From assembly GCA_016220085.1 (NCBI GenBank), contig JACRIN010000019.1:1-64000 (forward strand): a stretch of 64,000 nt of DNA, read 5' to 3'. Position 1 is the first letter of the stretch. Every line of letters begins with the position of its first letter. Under the pieces are notes generated by a model that was given only the letters and a program-made list of their open reading frames with translations, had not been told where the DNA came from and ran no database searches. Origin of the DNA: Planctomycetota bacterium. GTDB taxonomy: Bacteria > Planctomycetota > UBA1135 > GCA-002686595. Below are positions 27,023 through 35,918 of this stretch, in pieces. Made by a program: the position numbers and the translations under genes.

Positions 27023-28206
27023 CTCCACGGTGCGCAAGGCGTGTCGATCGGATAGTCGCGGCGCAACGGGTGGCCGACCCAGTTCTCCGCCATCATCAGC
27101 CGGCGAAGGTCGGGGTGGCCTTCGAAGCGCACGCCGACCAGGTCGTACTGCTCGCGCTCTTGCCAATCGGCGCCCGCGAAGAGCGGCACGATCGTCGGGA
27201 TCGTCTCGTCGACGACGAGGCGCACCGTCCACGTCGCGACGCGCGAGCCCTTGCCGACGGTGCGCAGCAGGTACGTGACCTCGAAGTGCTCGGGCTCGGC
27301 TTCGTCCTTGCCCTTGCGGCCGAGCCCGGCGGGCCAGTGGCTCGCGACGATCGAGACCAGTTGGCGGTAGCCGAGGTCCTTCAGCCGCCGCGTGAGCTCG
27401 TAGTGCCGCGCGACCGGCACGCACGGCGGGCCTTCGGCGGGCGCGTCGGCGATGCCGAGCTCGGTGAGCAACCCGGCGAAGTCCGGCGCGAACACCGGCT
27501 TCTGTGGCGTGGTCGCCGCGTACGGCACGTCGATCGGCGAGCACATCTGATCGGCGGTGACGCGCAGCGCTTGGTCGGCTTGCTCGCGCGAGAGGTCGCC
27601 GTCGCGATCGCGCTCGCAAACGCGCGGGACCGACGGCTTGGTGATCGCGATCAGCTCGGGATTGGGGTCGCGGACGACCTTTTCGCCGCGGCGGATCGCC
27701 TGCACCTTCTCTTGGAGCCGCAGGAGCCCGTGCATCAGCGCTTCCGGATTGGGCGGACACCCCGGGACGTAGACGTCGACCGGGATCACGGTGTCGATGC
27801 CCGGGATCACCGAGTAGAGGTTGCGGTAGAAGTCGCCGGAGATCGCGCACGAGCCCATCGCGATGCACCACTTGGGCTCGGGCATCTGCTCCCAGAGCTT
27901 CAGGACGCGCGGCGCCATCTTCACGGTGATCGTTCCGGCGACGACCATCACGTCGGCTTGGCGCGGCGTCGCGCGGACGATCGTGCCCATGCGGTCGAGG
28001 TCGATGCGGCTCGCGGCGGCGGCCATCAGCTCGATGCCGCAACAGCTGGTCGCCATCGGGAAGACCCAAAGCGAGTTGGTCAGTCCCCACGCGAGCAAGT
28101 CGTCGAGCGACGCGAGCCCGAGCGAGACGCCGGGCAGCCTTTCCAGCGTTTGGTAGAGCGGGTGCGTGAAGCTGCCGCCGGTGTCGAGGTTGGGCTTCGA
28201 GCTCAT
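27019..28206 (-). CDS. nuoBC: NADH-quinone oxidoreductase subunits B and C fused (NuoBC)
   Basis: 395 aa in one frame. Residues about 1-185 are NuoB: MATSCCGIELMA (Cys55, Cys56), GSCAISGDF (Cys120) and VPGCPPNPEAL (Cys150) ligate cluster N2. Residues about 230-395 are NuoC (30-kDa): HFEVTYLLRT, ADWQEREQYDLVGVRFEGH and WVGHPLRRDYPIDT. A ~40-residue charged linker joins them. NuoC is more often separate or fused to NuoD; the B-C fusion fixes two neighbouring connecting-module subunits at 1:1. ATG at 28206 overlaps the nuoA stop by 4 nt. Confidence 0.95.
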   Translation of the reverse strand: MSSKPNLDTGGSFTHPLYQTLERLPGVSLGLASLDDLLAWGLTNSLWVFPMATSCCGIELMAAAASRIDLDRMGTIVRATPRQADVMVVAGTITVKMAPRVLKLWEQMPEPKWCIAMGSCAISGDFYRNLYSVIPGIDTVIPVDVYVPGCPPNPEALMHGLLRLQEKVQAIRRGEKVVRDPNPELIAITKPSVPRVCERDRDGDLSREQADQALRVTADQMCSPIDVPYAATTPQKPVFAPDFAGLLTELGIADAPAEGPPCVPVARHYELTRRLKDLGYRQLVSIVASHWPAGLGRKGKDEAEPEHFEVTYLLRTVGKGSRVATWTVRLVVDETIPTIVPLFAGADWQEREQYDLVGVRFEGHPDLRRLMMAENWVGHPLRRDYPIDTPCAPWR

Positions 28207-28544
28207 TGCCACTTCAGCGCCCCCTTGCGCACCGCCCACAGCCAACCGAGCAGCACGACCGCGACGAAGCTCACCACCGCGACGAAGCCTTGCACCCCGA
28301 GCTCGCGAGCGTTGCCGCCCCACGGGAACAGGAAGGCCGCTTCGATGTCGAAGAGCAGGAAGAAGAGCGCGACGACGTAATAACGAGCGTGGAACCGCAC
28401 CCAGGCCATGCCGGCGGGAGATTCTCCGCACTCGTACGTGGTCTTCTTCAGAGGCGATTCACGCTTCGCTCGGACGGCGAAGACGCGCGCACCGATCAGC
28501 ATCCCGGCGATCACCCCGAAGGCGACCGCGAGGAAGACGATCAA
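28203..28544 (-). CDS. nuoA: NADH-quinone oxidoreductase subunit A
   Basis: 113 aa with three transmembrane helices. Marks: TTYECGESPAG on the quinone-cavity loop and FHARYYVVALFFLLFDIEAAFLFPW in part. First gene of the nuo operon. No ATG or GTG exists in frame upstream of the conserved part, so I use the TTG at 28544, with AGGA about 9 nt upstream; the N-terminus is therefore the least certain in the operon. The 5' region holds two 15-bp direct repeats. Confidence 0.9.
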   Translation of the reverse strand: MIVFLAVAFGVIAGMLIGARVFAVRAKRESPLKKTTYECGESPAGMAWVRFHARYYVVALFFLLFDIEAAFLFPWGGNARELGVQGFVAVVSFVAVVLLGWLWAVRKGALKWQ

Positions 28545-28590
28545 CGGGTAGTCCTGGACGAAGGAAGACGTAGGGGACCTCTGTCGTTGT

Positions 28591-28620
28591 CTCGGGTGTC
28601 GTTAGCTCGGGTGTCGTCAG
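28591..28620. repeat. Two 15-bp direct repeats in the nuoA leader
   Basis: CTCGGGTGTCGTTAG (28591-28605) is followed directly by CTCGGGTGTCGTCAG (28606-28620), 47-76 nt before the nuoA start. A tandem regulator site is one explanation, slippage another. No clear -10/-35 pair is visible in the 196 bp between nuoA and the ferritin-like gene. Confidence 0.5.
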
Positions 28621-28740
28621 CTCTGGAGACGCTGGGCAAGGGCCGCGAGAGTACCCGCGGAGGCCGTCGGGGCCCACGTTTCTGACCGCAGGATCTCAGA
28701 ACGGGCCCCGCGTGGATCGAGCAAGGGAGTCACGAGGGAA

Positions 28741-29289
28741 TCACTGGGAAACGGGCTCGTCGGAGTAATCCGCCGGATCGCCCGGGGGGTCGCCCCACGG
28801 GTCGGTCGCCTGGCGCGCGAGCTCCGCCAGGACGTAGGCCTCGTGGTCGGACTCCTCGGCGACGAGCTCGGCGAACAGGAAACGCGCCTCGAGGTCGGTG
28901 GTCTCCGCCAACGCGGCCTTGAAGAAGGCGCGAGCCTTGCGCTCGGACTGCAACGCGACCTCGAGCGCCTGGCGCACGGTCATGAACACGCGGACGGTGT
29001 CGTAGTCCGGCGCCTCGATGTCGAAGATCTGCAGGCGGCCGACGGTCGACGGCCGGTCGCCGAAGCTCGCGCGGCGCTTGGTCAGCAATGCGACTCGGTG
29101 CTTTTCCTCCATCCGAGCCATCTTGCGGAAGAATTCGGACGCTTCCGGCGTGTGCGCGATCGAGAGCGCGTCGGCGAGCTCGACGTAGCGATCACGCGCC
29201 TCTTCCTCGACGGTCACCGCGAGGTCGAGCGCTTCCATCAGCGACAACTTCTTGAAGTCGACGCCCGGAGAGCACGGCAGGCTGTTCAC
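28741..29289 (-). CDS. Ferritin-like/rubrerythrin-family protein
   Basis: 182 aa. Four-helix-bundle di-iron motifs occur in order: TVEEEARDRYVELAD near residue 27, RMEEKHRVALLTK near 62, QSERKARAFFKAAL near 113 and AEESDHEAYVLAEL near 143. No rubredoxin CxxC domain is attached. Such proteins handle iron, peroxide or O2, plausibly protecting the oxygen-sensitive 2-oxoacid oxidoreductases encoded next to it. The GTG at 29289 lies 8 nt after the korB stop with GAGG in the gap; an ATG 17 codons further in is the alternative. Confidence 0.85.
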   Translation of the reverse strand: MNSLPCSPGVDFKKLSLMEALDLAVTVEEEARDRYVELADALSIAHTPEASEFFRKMARMEEKHRVALLTKRRASFGDRPSTVGRLQIFDIEAPDYDTVRVFMTVRQALEVALQSERKARAFFKAALAETTDLEARFLFAELVAEESDHEAYVLAELARQATDPWGDPPGDPADYSDEPVSQ

Positions 29290-29297
29290 GGTGCGCC

Positions 29298-30188
29298 TCA
29301 CTTCTGCAAGAACACGTCGAGAAGACGTGAACGGTCCTTCGCCTCTGGGGCGAGGGCTCGCTGTCGTTCGCGCACGAGCGCGTCGTAGGTCGGCGGCGGA
29401 TTGGGATTGCGGTAGAGGACGCCGGTGTGGAGCTCCTTCCCGTACGACCGCGCGAGGTCGAGCGCCCGCAACTGGTCGCTGGGATCGTGGCCGAGGCTCG
29501 CGAGCGGCCGCAGGTGCGCCTTGTGCGCGCGCATCTGCTGTTCTTCCTGGCCGAACGTCACGCACGGCGACTGGATGTTGACGAACGCGAAGCCCGGGTA
29601 GCGGATCGCTTGCTCGATCAGCGCGGTCAGCCCCGGCATTTCCGCCGGCGTGCCTTGCGCGACGAAGCCCGCGCCGTAGGCGAGCGTGTAGAGCAACGGG
29701 TTGATCGGCTCCTCGAGGCTGCCGAGCGGCGACGTCACCGTCGCGAGTCCCTTCGGCGACGTCGGCGAGAGCTGGCCCTTGGTCAGCCCGTACACCTGGT
29801 TGTCCATCACCAGGTACGTCAGGTCGAGGTTGCGCCGCACCGCGTGCGCGACGTGGCCCCCGCCGATCGAGAACCCGTCGCCGTCGCCGCCCGCGACGAT
29901 CACTTGGAGGTCCGGATTGGCGAGCTTGACGCCCTGCGCGATCGGCAGCGCGCGTCCGTGGACGCTGTTGAAGCCGTACGCGGTCGTGTAGCCCGGGATC
30001 CGGCTCGAACAGCCGATGCCGGAGATGAATGCGATCTCGTGCGGTGGCCTGCCGATGGCCGCCAGTGCGCGGTAGAGCGCCTGCAGCACGCCGTAGTCGC
30101 CGCAGCCCGGGCACCAGATCGGCTTGAGCGCGCTGCTGTAGTCCTTGGGGGTCGCGGTGGCGCCGCAGGTGGTGGTCGCGGTGTCCAT
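29298..30188 (-). CDS. korB: 2-oxoacid:ferredoxin oxidoreductase beta subunit (2-oxoglutarate type)
   Basis: 296 aa, normal for KorB. WCPGCGDYG (Cys26, Cys29), IGCSSR and a further Cys supply the [4Fe-4S] cluster; GGDGDGFSIGGGH and MDNQVYGLTKGQ bind Mg-thiamine diphosphate. With KorA it oxidises a 2-oxoacid and CoA to acyl-CoA, CO2 and reduced ferredoxin, or runs in reverse. The separate alpha/beta layout with the gamma domain on KorA is that of the 2-oxoglutarate enzyme, but substrate cannot be proved here. ATG at 30188 follows the korA stop by 2 nt. Confidence 0.92.
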   Translation of the reverse strand: MDTATTTCGATATPKDYSSALKPIWCPGCGDYGVLQALYRALAAIGRPPHEIAFISGIGCSSRIPGYTTAYGFNSVHGRALPIAQGVKLANPDLQVIVAGGDGDGFSIGGGHVAHAVRRNLDLTYLVMDNQVYGLTKGQLSPTSPKGLATVTSPLGSLEEPINPLLYTLAYGAGFVAQGTPAEMPGLTALIEQAIRYPGFAFVNIQSPCVTFGQEEQQMRAHKAHLRPLASLGHDPSDQLRALDLARSYGKELHTGVLYRNPNPPPTYDALVRERQRALAPEAKDRSRLLDVFLQK

Positions 30189-30190
30189 GG

Positions 30191-31948
30191 TCACTTCACC
30201 CCCACCGCGGCGAGCGCTTCGAGCTCGGCGAGCACCTGGTCGGGTCGGAAAGGCGTCGCGCCGCTGTGGCAGAACGAACGCAGGCCGGCGGGTAGATCGA
30301 GCTGCATCCGCAGGATCTTGTGGAGCTGCCCTTGGTGCGAGAGCTCGACGACCAGCCCCGCCTCGACCGACGCGAGGAACTCGCGATAGACCGGAACGGC
30401 GATCGGGTAGAGCAAGCGCGGGATCAGGAGCTTGACGGCGAGCCCCTTCGCGCGCGCGAGCTCGAACGCCTCGCGCGCGACGCCCGCGCTCGAGCCCCAG
30501 CTGATCAACGCGAACGGCGCGTCGCTCGGCCCGAGGACGTCGAACAGATCGCGGCGGTGCTGCAGCGGCTCGAGCTTCTTGAAGCGCTTCTCGTTCATCC
30601 GCGCGTGCTCGGCGCCGCTCGCGGTCGGATCGCCCTTCTCGTTGTGCTCGATGCCCGCGCCGAGGTAGCTGCCGCCGGCGAGCCCCGGATGGCTGATCGG
30701 GCTGACGCCGGACTCGGTGTGGCGGAAGCGGCGGTAGTCGACGAGGTCGCTCGCGCTCGGCGCGAGCCGCTCCTCGATCGTGAACCGCGACGTGTCGATC
30801 GGCTCGACCGTCTCCTTGCGCTGCGCGACCTCCTGGTCGGAGAGGATGATCACCGGCGTCTGGTAGTGCTCGGCGAGGTTGAACGCCTCGACCGTGACGC
30901 GAAACGTGTCGCCGACCGAGATCGGCGCGAGCACCGGCCGCAGCACGTCGCCGTGCGCGGAGAACGCGGCTTGGAACAGGTCCGCTTGCTCGCTTTTCGT
31001 CGGCAGGCCGGTCGCCGGACCGCCGCGTTGGACGTCGAGGATCACCAGCGGCAGCTCCGCGATCGACGCGAGCCCCATGATCTCGGTCTTGAGCGCCATT
31101 CCGGGCCCCGAGGTCGCCGTCATCGACTTCAGGCCGGCGAACGAGGCGCCAAGCGCCGCGCCGATACCCGCGATCTCGTCCTCGGCCTGCAACACGGTGC
31201 CGCCGTACTTCCAGATCTCCTTCGCGAGCGTCTGCATCACCTCGGTCGACGGCGTGATCGGGTAACCGCCGAAGAACTTGCAGCCGGCGAAGAGCGCGGC
31301 GGTCGCGCAGAGGTCGTTGCCGTCGCACAAGAGCTTCGGCGAGTGAGTCGGCGGCGGCGCGAGGCGCTTCGTCGACCGCAGCGGATTGGCGAGCGCGTGC
31401 TCGATCCCCGCCTTCAGCGCGCGTTCGTTGGTTTCGAGCAGCCCCTCGCCCTTCTTCGCGAACTTCTTCTCGAGCCCGCGGCGCACGCCGTCCTCCGGCA
31501 CGCCGAACCAGCCGCACAGGAGGCCGAGCACGACGCTGGTCTTCGCCTTCTCGGTGCCCGCGGACTGGTTGGTGAGCTCGGTGATCGGCACCGCGACCAC
31601 TTCAGTCGGCATCGCGCCGCGCCGCACCAACGCTTCCGGCGGCGGACCCGCCTTCGCTTCGTGGATCAGCACGGTCGTCGGCGCGAGCTCGAGCTCCGCG
31701 CCGAACTTCAGGAAGTCCTCCCAATTCAGCGCGACGGCGGCGTCGAGGGCGCCGCCGGGGTTGTGCACGGGCACCGTGCCGACGCGCACCCGGCAGCTCG
31801 ATTCGCCTCCGCGGATCTGCGGGCCGAAGCTCTTGGTCATCATCGCGTGGTAGCCGTGCGACGACACCGCCGCGAGCAGCGACTCCCCGGCGCTGACCAC
31901 GCCGTCGCCGCCCGAGCCGGCCATGCCAAGTACGAGATCGACCACCAT
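30191..31948 (-). CDS. korA: 2-oxoacid:ferredoxin oxidoreductase alpha subunit with fused gamma domain
   Basis: 585 aa. Residues about 1-185 are the gamma domain (MAGSGGDGVVSAGE, SFGPQIRGGESSCRV). The alpha domain follows from about 200, with GGYPITPSTEVM and TATSGPGMALKTE for thiamine and substrate, and a transketolase C-like segment (SWGSSAGVAREAFELA). Cytoplasmic partner of KorB. ATG at 31948 has CAGGAG 6 nt upstream. Divergent from the pyruvate:ferredoxin oxidoreductase gene, so two ferredoxin-reducing systems share one 330-bp control region. Confidence 0.93.
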   Translation of the reverse strand: MVVDLVLGMAGSGGDGVVSAGESLLAAVSSHGYHAMMTKSFGPQIRGGESSCRVRVGTVPVHNPGGALDAAVALNWEDFLKFGAELELAPTTVLIHEAKAGPPPEALVRRGAMPTEVVAVPITELTNQSAGTEKAKTSVVLGLLCGWFGVPEDGVRRGLEKKFAKKGEGLLETNERALKAGIEHALANPLRSTKRLAPPPTHSPKLLCDGNDLCATAALFAGCKFFGGYPITPSTEVMQTLAKEIWKYGGTVLQAEDEIAGIGAALGASFAGLKSMTATSGPGMALKTEIMGLASIAELPLVILDVQRGGPATGLPTKSEQADLFQAAFSAHGDVLRPVLAPISVGDTFRVTVEAFNLAEHYQTPVIILSDQEVAQRKETVEPIDTSRFTIEERLAPSASDLVDYRRFRHTESGVSPISHPGLAGGSYLGAGIEHNEKGDPTASGAEHARMNEKRFKKLEPLQHRRDLFDVLGPSDAPFALISWGSSAGVAREAFELARAKGLAVKLLIPRLLYPIAVPVYREFLASVEAGLVVELSHQGQLHKILRMQLDLPAGLRSFCHSGATPFRPDQVLAELEALAAVGVK

Positions 31949-32278
31949 GAAAACTCCTGAGCGCGCCCTCGCGCGCGCCGGGCCTCGGACCGTCGAACCA
32001 CTCGCCGGTCGGAATCAGCGGCGTAGGTTGAGGTTCGCGGCGGGCAATCGAAATACGCGCGAGGTCCGCGCAACCTGCGCCCTTCTACGGAGAGCGTCGG
32101 ACCCGGCGTAGGCGCAGCGGTCGATCGCGCGTCCGCGCGCGGGCGCGACCCGGCGCGAATCCGGGGTGAAGTCGGCGTGGCCCGACGCGATCTACGGCGA
32201 AGGGACCGGATGTCTACGCCCTTCGTGGGAGCGCGTCCGGCAGTCGTTTCCTGCGAAGTGTGCTCCGGAGGTTGTTCC
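31949..32278. other. Divergent control region between korA and the PFOR gene
   Basis: No gene is supported in these 330 bp unless PFOR starts at the upstream ATG (32210). A TAGGTT hexamer at 32024-32029 could be a -10 for rightward transcription. No palindrome or riboswitch fold was recognised. Confidence 0.5.
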
Positions 32279-35200
32279 TTGAACCCTACACCTGAATCCG
32301 TGACCGCCCGTCCTGAAGCCAAGGCCGAATTGGTGAGCAGCGCCAAGCCCGAAGCGCACTTCGAGATCCTCGACGGCAACCAGGCGGCGGCCGACGTCGC
32401 CTACCGCGCCAGCGAGGTGATCGCCATCTACCCGATCACGCCCTCGTCGACGATGGGCGAGCTCTCCGACGAATGGTCGGCCGCGGGGAGAGTGAACCTC
32501 TGGAACTCCGTGCCCTTGGTGCAGGAGATGCAGTCCGAGGGCGGTGCCGCGGGCGCGGTCCACGGCGCGCTGCAAGCGGGCTCGCTCGCGACGAGCTTCA
32601 CCGCGTCGCAGGGTCTGCTGCTCTACATCCCGAACCTCTACAAGATCGCCGGCGAGCTGTTGCCCTTCGTGCTGCACGTCTCCGCGCGCACGTTGGCGAC
32701 GCACGCGCTCTCGATCTTCGGCGACCACTCCGACGTAATGGCGTGCCGGGGCACCGGCTTCGCGATGCTCGCGGGCTCGTCTCCGCAGGAAGCGCACGAC
32801 CTCGCCGCGATCGCGCATGCGGCGACGCTGAAGGCGCGCATCCCGTTCCTCCACTTCTTCGACGGCTTCCGGACGTCGCACGAGCTCGCGAAAGTCGAGT
32901 TGCTGACCGATCAGGAGCTCGCGACGCTGCTCGACGCCGAATTGATCGCCGATCATCGCCGCCGCGCGCTCACGCCGGATCGTCCGGTGCTGCGCGGTAG
33001 CGCGCAGAACCCAGACACGTTCTTCCAAGCGCGCGAAGCCGCGAATTCGTTCTACGACCGTTGCGCGGACGTCGTCGCCGCCGAGATGAAGGTCTTTGCC
33101 GCGCTGACCGGCCGGCAATACGGCCTGTTCGAATGGCACGGCGCGCCCGACGCGGAGTCCGCGATCGTGATCATGGGCTCCGGCGCCGAAACCGCGCGTG
33201 AGACGGTGGACTGGCTGCGCGCGAGAGGTGAGAAGGTCGGCGTGCTCGTCGTCCACCTCTACCGACCGTTCTCGCTCGAGCGCTTCGTCGCCGCGCTGCC
33301 GCAGAGCGTGAAGCGCGTCGCCGTGCTCGACCGCACCAAGGAATCGGGCGCTCTCGGCGAGCCGCTCTACCTCGACGTCGTCGCGGCGCTCGCGCAGGCG
33401 CGGCCCGATGCGATGCCGCGCGTGATCGGCGGCCGCTACGGTCTCTCTTCGAAGGAGTTCACGCCCGCGATGGTCGCGGCGGTGTTCACCGAGCTCGCGA
33501 AGCCGAAGCCGAAGCAACAGTTCACCGTCGGCATCGTCGACGACGTGACGCACCTCTCGCTGCCGCTCGGCCCCGAGCCCGCGATCTTCCCGAAGGGGAT
33601 GTTCCAGGCGCTCTTCTACGGTCTCGGCTCCGACGGCACCGTCGGCGCGAACAAGAACACGATCAAGATCATCGGCGAGGAGACCGAGCAGTTCGTGCAG
33701 GGCTACTTCGTCTACGACTCGAAGAAGTCCGGCGCGGTCACCGTGTCGCACTTGCGCTTCGGGCCCGAGCCGATCCGCGCGCCGTACCTCGTGCAGGAGG
33801 CCGACTTCGTCGGTTGCCACCAGTTCGAGTTCGCCGACCGCTACGAGATGCTCGAGCAACTGAAGCCGGACGGCGTGTTCCTGCTGAACAGCCCGTTCGG
33901 GCCCGATCGCGTGTGGGGCGAGCTCCCGCGCGAGGTGCAGGACGCGCTGGTCCTGAAGCACGCGCAACTCTGGGTGATCGACGCGCTGAAGGTCGCCGGC
34001 CTCTGCGGCATGGGCAACCGGATCAACACGGTGATGCAGACCTGCTTCTTCGGGATCTCGGGTGTGCTCCCGCGCGACGAAGCGATCGCGAAGACCAAGC
34101 AAGCGATCGAAAAGACGTACGGCAAGAAGGGCGCGGACATCGTGCGCAAGAACCAAGAGGTGATCGACCTCTCGCTCGCGCACTTGAACCGCGTCGTCGT
34201 CCCCGATCGCGCTACCTCGACGCGGCGCCGTCCGCCGATCGTCGCGCCGGAAGCGCCCGAGTTCGTGCAGAAGGTCACCGCGGTGATGCTCGCCGGCAAG
34301 GGCGACCTGCTGCCGGTCAGCGCCTTCCCGCCTGACGGCACGTGGCCGACCGGCACCGCGAAATGGGAGAAGCGCAACATCGCCGCCGAGATCCCGGTGT
34401 GGAACTCGGACCTCTGCATCCAGTGCAACAAGTGCGCGATGGTCTGCCCGCACGCGGCGATCCGCGTCAAGGCGTACGAGCCCGCGGCGCTCGCGGGAGC
34501 TCCGAGCTCGTTCAAGTCCGAGCCGTACAAGGGCAACGAGTACCCCGGCGCGAAGTACACCGTGCAAGTCGCTCCCGAGGACTGCACCGGCTGCCAAATG
34601 TGCGCCGTGATCTGTCCGGCGAAGGACAAGGCCAATCCGCGCCGCAAGGCGTTGGAAATGGCGCCGCAACGGCCGCTGCGCGACGCCGAGCGCGAGAACT
34701 TCGGGTTCTTCCTGGAGCTGCCGGAGGCCGATCGCAAGACCGCGAAGCTCGAAGTGAAGGGCTCGCAGTTCCTCGAGCCGCTGTTCGAGTTCTCCGGCGC
34801 GTGCGCGGGCTGCGGCGAGACGCCGTACATCAAGTTGCTCACGCAGCTCTTCGGGGATCGCCTGCTCGTCGCGAACGCGACCGGCTGCTCGTCGATCTAC
34901 GGCGGCAACCTGCCGACGACGCCCTACACGACCAACAAGCAAGGTCGCGGGCCTGCGTGGGCCAACTCGCTCTTCGAGGACAACGCGGAGTTCGGGCTCG
35001 GCATGCGGATGGGCGTCGACGCGCTGGTCGCGCAGGCGCACGAGCTGCTCGCTCGGGTTTCCGGCGGGCTCGGTGAAGAGCTGGTGCGCGCGCTCCGCGA
35101 CGCGGATCAGAAGGACGAGATCGGCATCGCCGCGCAACGCGAACGCGTCGTGCTCTTGAAGCAGAAGCTCACGTCGCTGAAGGGCGACGAAGCGCGCCGA

Positions 35201-35905
35201 CTCGAGCTGATCGCCGACTACCTGGTGAAGAAGAGCGTCTGGCTCGTCGGCGGCGACTGCTGGGCGTACGACATCGGGTTCGGCGGGCTCGACCACGTGC
35301 TCGCATCCGACAAGAACGTCAACATCCTCGTGCTCGACACCGGCGTGTACTCGAACACCGGCGGTCAGCAGTCGAAGGCGACGCCGCTCGGCGCGGCCGC
35401 GAAGTTCGCGACCGCCGGCAAGGCGACGTCGAAGAAGGACCTCGGGCTGATCGCGATGAACTACGGCCACGTGTACGTGGCGCAGGTCGCGTTCGGCGCG
35501 AAGGACTCGCAGACGGTCAAAGCGATGCTCGAAGCGGAAGCGCACCCCGGGCCGAGCATCATCATCGCGTACAGCCACTGCATCGCGCACGGCTACGAGC
35601 TCTCGCGCGGCACCGAACAGCAGAAGCTCGCTGTCGAGTCCGGCCTCTGGCCGCTCTACCGCGTCGACCCCGCGCGCGGCGAGCAAGGCGAACCGCCGCT
35701 GCAGCTCGACATGGGCGGGACGCCGAAACGTCCGGTCACCGACTTCACGCAGAACGAAGCGCGCTTCCGGATGGTCGAGAAGATCGATCCGAAACGCTTC
35801 GCGAAGCTCGCCGCGGAAGCCCAGCGCGACGCGGTGCGCCGCACCGAGATCTACCGTCAGATGGCAGAGATGCGCGTCAAGCCCGTCGACGCGGCGAAGC
35901 AGTGA
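32279..35905 (+). CDS. nifJ: Pyruvate:ferredoxin (flavodoxin) oxidoreductase, single chain
   Basis: About 1208 aa, normal for the homodimeric enzyme. Domains in order: substrate/TPP domain (YPITPSSTMGELSDEWS near residue 45), transketolase-C-like, gamma domain (GSDGTVGANKNTIKIIGEE), two [4Fe-4S] ferredoxin motifs (CIQCNKCAMVCPHA; CTGCQMCAVICPA), and a C-terminal TPP domain with ACAGCGETPY for the third cluster and GGDCWAYDIGFGG. It converts pyruvate and CoA to acetyl-CoA, CO2 and reduced ferredoxin. I use the TTG at 32279 because GGAGG sits 7 nt upstream; ATG at 32210 with AGGGA is a real alternative and adds 23 residues. Probably co-transcribed with the next gene. Confidence 0.95.
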   Translation: MNPTPESVTARPEAKAELVSSAKPEAHFEILDGNQAAADVAYRASEVIAIYPITPSSTMGELSDEWSAAGRVNLWNSVPLVQEMQSEGGAAGAVHGALQAGSLATSFTASQGLLLYIPNLYKIAGELLPFVLHVSARTLATHALSIFGDHSDVMACRGTGFAMLAGSSPQEAHDLAAIAHAATLKARIPFLHFFDGFRTSHELAKVELLTDQELATLLDAELIADHRRRALTPDRPVLRGSAQNPDTFFQAREAANSFYDRCADVVAAEMKVFAALTGRQYGLFEWHGAPDAESAIVIMGSGAETARETVDWLRARGEKVGVLVVHLYRPFSLERFVAALPQSVKRVAVLDRTKESGALGEPLYLDVVAALAQARPDAMPRVIGGRYGLSSKEFTPAMVAAVFTELAKPKPKQQFTVGIVDDVTHLSLPLGPEPAIFPKGMFQALFYGLGSDGTVGANKNTIKIIGEETEQFVQGYFVYDSKKSGAVTVSHLRFGPEPIRAPYLVQEADFVGCHQFEFADRYEMLEQLKPDGVFLLNSPFGPDRVWGELPREVQDALVLKHAQLWVIDALKVAGLCGMGNRINTVMQTCFFGISGVLPRDEAIAKTKQAIEKTYGKKGADIVRKNQEVIDLSLAHLNRVVVPDRATSTRRRPPIVAPEAPEFVQKVTAVMLAGKGDLLPVSAFPPDGTWPTGTAKWEKRNIAAEIPVWNSDLCIQCNKCAMVCPHAAIRVKAYEPAALAGAPSSFKSEPYKGNEYPGAKYTVQVAPEDCTGCQMCAVICPAKDKANPRRKALEMAPQRPLRDAERENFGFFLELPEADRKTAKLEVKGSQFLEPLFEFSGACAGCGETPYIKLLTQLFGDRLLVANATGCSSIYGGNLPTTPYTTNKQGRGPAWANSLFEDNAEFGLGMRMGVDALVAQAHELLARVSGGLGEELVRALRDADQKDEIGIAAQRERVVLLKQKLTSLKGDEARRLELIADYLVKKSVWLVGGDCWAYDIGFGGLDHVLASDKNVNILVLDTGVYSNTGGQQSKATPLGAAAKFATAGKATSKKDLGLIAMNYGHVYVAQVAFGAKDSQTVKAMLEAEAHPGPSIIIAYSHCIAHGYELSRGTEQQKLAVESGLWPLYRVDPARGEQGEPPLQLDMGGTPKRPVTDFTQNEARFRMVEKIDPKRFAKLAAEAQRDAVRRTEIYRQMAEMRVKPVDAAKQ

Positions 35906-35918
35906 GGAGCCCACCACG

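Noticed and set aside
32177-32278. Longer PFOR N-terminus starting at 32177 or the ATG at 32210
   Set aside because: Possible for 32210, but the GGAGG before the TTG at 32279 and the position of homology favour the shorter form; kept as an alternative.
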